Positions 59,295 through 64,000 of a DNA stretch of 64,000 bases are shown here, one piece after another (position 1 is the first letter of the stretch; each line of letters starts with the position of its first letter). The position numbers and the translations under genes are program-made. The notes under the pieces are model-generated. The model made no database searches. It worked only from the letters and a program-made list of their open reading frames with translations, and was not told the origin of the DNA. Source of the DNA: Methylobacterium sp. Leaf123. Its GTDB lineage: Bacteria > Pseudomonadota > Alphaproteobacteria > Rhizobiales > Beijerinckiaceae. The stretch covers positions 1 through 64,000 of the forward strand of contig NZ_LMNS01000009.1 in NCBI RefSeq assembly GCF_001423405.1. The letters run 5' to 3'.

Positions 59295-60661
59295 ATTCCG
59301 CCCCTCCCAGTGGTCTCGTTCGCGCCGGAGTCGGTCCCGAGTCGCGCGGTGTGCGCGTTGGGCCCAATCGCCCGGTCTTCGCCTAACAGTCCCGCCGGAT
59401 CGCCGGCTGCCGCGACGAGCAGCTGGCCGTCGCCGAGAAGGCGTTCAGCGGCCCGTGCGGCATCCGCCGGCGTCACCACCGCGATCTGTCGGTTGCGTTC
59501 GTCGAGCCAGCTCGGCTCGCGGCCATCGAGTTGCAGCCCGAGCAGCACGGCGGCGAGCGCCGAAGAGGTGTCGAGGCGCAGCTTGTACGAGCCGAGCAGG
59601 TAGCCCTTGGCCCGGTCGACCTCCTCCGCAGCGAGTCCCTCGCGGGAGAGCCGGCGAATCTCGTCCTCGATCACGCCCAGGGCTTCGGCGGCGCGGTCGT
59701 TGCTCGTCGCGGTGGTGCCGACGAAGGTGCAGGCACCATCCGCGACTTGCAGCATCGAGCGGACCGAGTAGCAGAGGCCCCGCTTCTCCCGAACCTCGCG
59801 GAACAGCCGCGAAGACAGGTCGCCGCCACCGAGGCACTGGTTCACAACCATTGCGGCGGCGAAATCCGGGTCCGTGCGGGCGATGCCGGGCCGTCCGAAC
59901 CGGATCGTGGATTGCGGCAGGCCGAGCCGCGTCACCACCCGCTGGCCGAGGCCGCCGAGGGTCGTGGCGGGTGTCGGTTCCACGGCCTCGGCCGGAAGCG
60001 CGGCGAAGGCGCGGTCGAGGACGGCACAGAGCGCCTCCGGCCCGATCGCGCCGACAACGGCGACGCGAAGGTTGCCGCGGGCCAGCATCCGCGCCTGCAG
60101 GGCGACCAGATCCGCGCGCTCGATGCATTCGAGACTGGCGAGGTCACCGCTGGCCGGGCGGGCGTAGGGATGTCCGGAAAAGCCGCGGGCGGCGAAGGCC
60201 CGGCCGACCGTAACATCGGGCCGGCCGAGACCGGCGCGCACCTCGGAGGCCATCGCTCCCCGGATGCGGGCCATGTCGTCCGGCGCCAGGAGCGGGGCCT
60301 GCACCGCGAGACCGAGGAGTTCGAAGGCCCGCTCGACGTTGCGCGACAGGGTCTTGAGCTCGCCCCGGAGGCTGTCGCTCCAGATCGAGAAGGACAGCCG
60401 GATCGCCTGATCGCCGAGCGCGCGCCGGAAGGCGCCGCCTTCGAGCGGACCGGCGCCTTCGCTCAGCAGGTCGGCGAGCATCTGTGCCGTGCCGGCCCGA
60501 TCGGCCGGATCGAGGACGGGACCGCCGCGGAACCCGAACTGGGCCGACAGGATCGGCAGGGTGTGGTCCTCGATCAGCCAAGCCTCGATGCCGCCGGGGC
60601 TGCGCGGGTGCAGCACCCGGTCGGCGATGGCCGTGGCGGGAGGGGCAACATGGATCGTCAT
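59291..60661 (-). CDS. M16-family metallopeptidase, non-catalytic partner
   Basis: 456 aa, M16 fold. The zinc motif HxxEH is missing: the equivalent segment reads AGTAQMLADLLSEGAG. It keeps the C-terminal substrate-binding signature (YSVRSMLQVADGACTFVGTT and RLSREGLAAEEVDRAKGYLLGSYKLR). This is the beta-subunit pattern of heterodimeric M16 enzymes. It lies 15 bases after the catalytic M16 gene. No signal peptide, but many family members act in the periplasm. Confidence 0.85.
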   Translation of the reverse strand: MTIHVAPPATAIADRVLHPRSPGGIEAWLIEDHTLPILSAQFGFRGGPVLDPADRAGTAQMLADLLSEGAGPLEGGAFRRALGDQAIRLSFSIWSDSLRGELKTLSRNVERAFELLGLAVQAPLLAPDDMARIRGAMASEVRAGLGRPDVTVGRAFAARGFSGHPYARPASGDLASLECIERADLVALQARMLARGNLRVAVVGAIGPEALCAVLDRAFAALPAEAVEPTPATTLGGLGQRVVTRLGLPQSTIRFGRPGIARTDPDFAAAMVVNQCLGGGDLSSRLFREVREKRGLCYSVRSMLQVADGACTFVGTTATSNDRAAEALGVIEDEIRRLSREGLAAEEVDRAKGYLLGSYKLRLDTSSALAAVLLGLQLDGREPSWLDERNRQIAVVTPADAARAAERLLGDGQLLVAAAGDPAGLLGEDRAIGPNAHTARLGTDSGANETTGRGGI

Positions 60662-60676
60662 GACCGGCGCCTCCCT

Positions 60677-61996
60677 TCAGGCCGCTTCGGGGCGAACGAG
60701 GTGACCGGAGACCCCGCCCGGCCGATCCAACAGGGACAGGGCCGCGGCCAACGCCTCGGGCGTGACCGCTTCGATACGGGCCTGCCACGTCGCCAGTTGG
60801 TCGAGGCTCAGGCCGCAGCACAGCGCCATGCCGTACCAGTTGGCGAGACTGACTTGGCTGTCGCGGGTATAGAGCGCCTCGGCCACGAGCTGCGTCTTGG
60901 CGCGTTCGACGGCGCCGGCCTCGAAGCCGGTCCGGCGCAACTCGCCGAGCAGCGCATCGACGGCGCGGTCGAGATCCTCCGGCGTGGTGCCGGGGGTGGG
61001 AAGGCCGTGGATGTAGAAGCGCGAGCGGCCGGCGAAGTAGGAACTCCAGTAGGAGGCCTTCATCCCGATCGCGCAGGCCTGCTCGACCACGAGGCGCGTA
61101 TGCAGAAGCGACGTGTCATCGCCGCCGAGCAGGAAGGCGAGCAGTTCCAGCGCCTCGGCCTCGCCGGCCGCCGCCGTGCGGGGCGAGGGCACGGTGTGCA
61201 GCCGCATCAGTTGCGGTTCGCTCACGGTCGCGTCCGCCAGCGTCACCTGCCGGTGCGCGCGGATCGGCGGGTCTTGGGGATGGCTCCGCGCCGGAGGCGA
61301 ATCCGAGGCGGGAATCGACCCGTAGATCTTCGCTGCGAGGTCCAGCACCGCCTGCGGCTCGGCATCGCCCGCGACCAGGAGGATGGCGTTCTCGGGCGTG
61401 TAGAAACGCCGGTAATAGGCGAGGGCGTCCGCGCGGGTCAGGCCCTCGATCTCATGGCGCCAGCCGATGATGGGGCGGCCGGCGGGATGAGCGGGGATCG
61501 CGGCGGCCGTAAGGGCCTCGCCGAGCAGCCCGGACGGGTTGGCGTCGGCGACCATGGAGCGCTCTTCCAGCACGACCGCGCGCTCGGTCGCCACCACGGC
61601 CTCATCGAGCAGGAGGCCGCGCATCCGGTCGGCCTCGTAGGCCATGCAGGTGGCCAGGTGCTCTCTGGGCACGCGCTGGTGGTAGGCCGTGAAGTCCCAG
61701 CCCGTGAACGCGTTCTCTTCGCCGCCCACGGAGGCCAGGAGGGCGCTGAACGTACCGGCCGGATGCGCGTCCGTGCCCTTGAACATCAGGTGTTCGAGGA
61801 AGTGGGCGATGCCCGACTTGCCCGGCGGATCGTCGGCCGAACCGTTGCGGTACCACACCATATGCGTGACGATCGGGCTGCGGCGGTCCGGGATGACGAC
61901 GACCTGCATCCCGTTATCGAGCCGGAAGCTCGAGGCGGGCACGGCCGCCACGGCGGCGGCGTGCAGGCTCGAAGGGGAGGACGAATTCGGAAGCAT
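60677..61996 (-). CDS. M16-family metallopeptidase, catalytic subunit
   Basis: 439 aa. Catalytic motif HFLEH near residue 64 (GIAHFLEHLMFKGT) with downstream Glu in EENAFTGWDFTAYHQRVP, and an R/Y pair typical of M16B. With the next gene it forms a catalytic/non-catalytic pair like PqqL-FusC or the mitochondrial processing peptidase. The order exbB-exbD-tonB-M16-M16 suggests processing of a protein or peptide imported through a TonB-dependent receptor, as FusC does for ferredoxin. That link is inference. Confidence 0.88.
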   Translation of the reverse strand: MLPNSSSPSSLHAAAVAAVPASSFRLDNGMQVVVIPDRRSPIVTHMVWYRNGSADDPPGKSGIAHFLEHLMFKGTDAHPAGTFSALLASVGGEENAFTGWDFTAYHQRVPREHLATCMAYEADRMRGLLLDEAVVATERAVVLEERSMVADANPSGLLGEALTAAAIPAHPAGRPIIGWRHEIEGLTRADALAYYRRFYTPENAILLVAGDAEPQAVLDLAAKIYGSIPASDSPPARSHPQDPPIRAHRQVTLADATVSEPQLMRLHTVPSPRTAAAGEAEALELLAFLLGGDDTSLLHTRLVVEQACAIGMKASYWSSYFAGRSRFYIHGLPTPGTTPEDLDRAVDALLGELRRTGFEAGAVERAKTQLVAEALYTRDSQVSLANWYGMALCCGLSLDQLATWQARIEAVTPEALAAALSLLDRPGGVSGHLVRPEAA

Positions 61997-62079
61997 CGGT
62001 CTCGGTTTCTTGCCAGCTCGGTTTCTTGCCCGGACTCTTGCCGGTTGCCGCCCCCCGGCACCGGGAGGCTTTCGTGGTC

Positions 62080-62952
62080 TCAGCGCCGGTTGAAGTTCAG
62101 CGGGATGGTCTGCGTCAGCGGCTGGCCGCCGGGCGGCGGCGGGAAGGGGGCGGCCCGGTACATCACCGCGACCGCCTCGGCATCGAGGGCTGCGTTGCCG
62201 GACGAGGCGACGAGGCGCACGCCCGTCACGCTGCCGGTGCCCGTGAACGTCACGCTGACCACCGCTAGACCGGTCGAGCCCATTGCTCCGGGCGGAAACC
62301 GCTTGGAGCGCACGATGCGGGCCCGCATCTCGTTCTGCCAGGTTGCCCGAGAGGCCTGACTGACCGCCGAACCGGCGGCGGAGGCGGCGGTCCGATTCGC
62401 GGTCTGCTGGTCCGATCGTGGGCCGCCGCTGCGGGAGGCCGGCTTCGACCGCTCCTTCTTCGGGACGGTTTTCTCGGGCTTCTTCTTCTCGACCGGCTTC
62501 TTTTCCAGCTTCTTCTCGGGCGGCTTCTTGTCGGGCTTAGGTGGAGTCGGCGGCAGCACGGCCTGCGGCTTCACCTCGGGGGGCGGAGGCGGCGCTTCGA
62601 CGACCGGCTCCACGTCCGGCGGCGGCGGGGCCTCATCGACCGGCTCCGATTCCGGCGTTTCTTCGAAATCCGCGGCCGGCGGTCCCTCCGCCGCGTTATC
62701 CGTCTCGGACTTCGCCACGGTGGGCTCGGGCGACATGTCGATCATCACCGCCGCCGGCATTTCCACGGGCGCGGGCGGCGTCTCGACCCGATGGGTCAGG
62801 GCGAGGTAGAGGCCGACATGCACGCCGAGCGTCAGCAGGCCCGCCGCCGCCCAGGCCAGGGTCCGGAGCGCCGTCGAGGATTCACGACTCTCCAGATGCG
62901 TGCGGCCCAGTTCGGTGGCCCGCACGAAGGCTTCGGGCGGCGGATGGATCAC
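62080..62952 (-). CDS. tonB: TonB energy-transducing protein
   Basis: 290 aa. N-terminal transmembrane helix (about 31-51, LAWAAAGLLTLGVHVGLYLAL), a long Pro/Lys/Glu-rich periplasm-spanning segment (about 70-165; KKPPEKKLEKKPVEKKKPEK) and a C-terminal TonB domain (about 215-290; VVSVTFTGTGSVTGVRLVASSG). Couples the proton-motive force from ExbBD to outer-membrane receptors. It overlaps exbD by 4 bases (ATGA). Confidence 0.92.
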   Translation of the reverse strand: MIHPPPEAFVRATELGRTHLESRESSTALRTLAWAAAGLLTLGVHVGLYLALTHRVETPPAPVEMPAAVMIDMSPEPTVAKSETDNAAEGPPAADFEETPESEPVDEAPPPPDVEPVVEAPPPPPEVKPQAVLPPTPPKPDKKPPEKKLEKKPVEKKKPEKTVPKKERSKPASRSGGPRSDQQTANRTAASAAGSAVSQASRATWQNEMRARIVRSKRFPPGAMGSTGLAVVSVTFTGTGSVTGVRLVASSGNAALDAEAVAVMYRAAPFPPPPGGQPLTQTIPLNFNRR

Positions 62953-63386
62953 GGCTGACCTCCCCCGGATACGTCTTCGAGACCGACGAGACCGACCTTG
63001 AGGTAGCCGGCGTTGCGCAGCAGGTTCATCACCCCCATCAGCTCGCCGTAGGGCACGCCCTTGTCGGCACGCAGGAAAATGCGCTCGTCCTTGTTGCTCT
63101 TCGTGGCCGTGTCGAGGGCGGCTCCCAGGGCCGGCCGCGCCACCATGTCCTCACCCAGCGCGACGCCGAGATCGGCCTTCACGCTGACGAAGATCGGCTT
63201 TTCCGGGCGCGGCTGCTGCGGCGCGGCGGAGACCGGCAGTTCGACGGGCACGTCGACGGTCGAGAGGGGCGCGGCCACCATGAAGATGATCAGCAGCACC
63301 AGGATCACGTCGATGAACGGCGTGATGTTGATGTCGGCATTCTCCGTGAGATCGCCGCCGTCGCTGGATCCGAGATTGACCGCCAT
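62949..63386 (-). CDS. exbD: ExbD proton-channel subunit
   Basis: 145 aa. Transmembrane helix near residues 18-40 (NITPFIDVILVLLIIFMVAAP) with the essential Asp in FIDV, then a periplasmic domain (VELPVSAAPQQPRPEKP). Start at 63386 (MAVNLGSSDGGDL) with GGAGTAAGGAC upstream; this gives the family's usual N-terminus. Lies just after exbB. Confidence 0.92.
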   Translation of the reverse strand: MAVNLGSSDGGDLTENADINITPFIDVILVLLIIFMVAAPLSTVDVPVELPVSAAPQQPRPEKPIFVSVKADLGVALGEDMVARPALGAALDTATKSNKDERIFLRADKGVPYGELMGVMNLLRNAGYLKVGLVGLEDVSGGGQP

Positions 63387-63390
63387 GTCC

Positions 63391-64000
<610 letters not shown>

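Noticed and set aside
59531..62359. Plus-strand open frame of about 942 codons opposite the M16 and tonB genes
   Set aside because: Crosses several well-supported minus-strand genes; typical high-GC artefact.

Overview
The window is GC-rich alphaproteobacterial chromosome, most likely Methylobacterium/Methylorubrum (extorquens group). The best evidence is a two-gene formate dehydrogenase whose subunits (989 and 572 aa) match in size and architecture the tungsten-dependent FDH1 of M. extorquens. Other features fit the same lineage: Irr/HmuP-type heme uptake genes, DUF1236 and Cys-rich secreted proteins, and GTGA/ATGA translational coupling. No rRNA, tRNA, CRISPR array, integrase or insertion sequence was recognised.

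Layout. 1-4 kb: the end of an outer-membrane barrel gene with a strong terminator, small secreted or hypothetical proteins, and a YkgJ-like cysteine-cluster protein whose reading frame runs without a stop into a cold-shock protein. 4.1-6.1 kb: a secreted alpha/beta hydrolase. 6.2-17.3 kb (minus strand): a complete operon layout for alternative complex III (actABCDEF) plus a caa3-type cytochrome oxidase (ctaCDEF), but with seven independent inactivating lesions (five in-frame stops, two single-base frameshifts). This is the most striking feature of the window. 18.2-23.3 kb: fdh1A-fdh1B and a small companion gene, behind a divergent promoter region with two matching palindromes, facing a TAXI-type binding-protein gene. 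25.4-32.9 kb: a serine/2-hydroxyglutarate pair (serA with a D-2-hydroxyglutarate dehydrogenase-like flavoprotein), a TDT-family exporter, an IorAB-type molybdenum hydroxylase, and a short-chain dehydrogenase divergent from a GlxA-type AraC regulator across a nested operator-like dyad. 34-38 kb: a second UvrA paralogue and a receiver/HD-GYP protein.

38.8-44.1 kb (plus strand) is a heme uptake locus, hemP-hmuT-hmuU-hmuV-hmuR. It is followed by a cytochrome c lipoprotein and a serralysin-like protease fused to a Hint domain. 47.1-55.4 kb (minus strand) looks like a second iron-acquisition island: FecR/FecI, two tandem SbmA/YddA-type ABC half-transporters, and a TonB-dependent receptor with a FecA-like signalling domain. 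The receptor gene changes abruptly in base composition and has an in-frame TGA 82 codons before its natural end. 55.6-58.6 kb holds a cysteine desulfhydrase-like PLP enzyme, a LysE exporter and a TlpA-like thioredoxin. 58.8-64 kb (minus strand) is exbB-exbD-tonB followed by a catalytic/non-catalytic pair of M16 metallopeptidases and a small secreted protein, so the window encodes the energising complex its receptors would need.

Many genes overlap by 4 bases (ATGA, GTGA, TTGA), and that coupling was used to choose several starts. Function calls are from motif and family recognition only; no database search was run.
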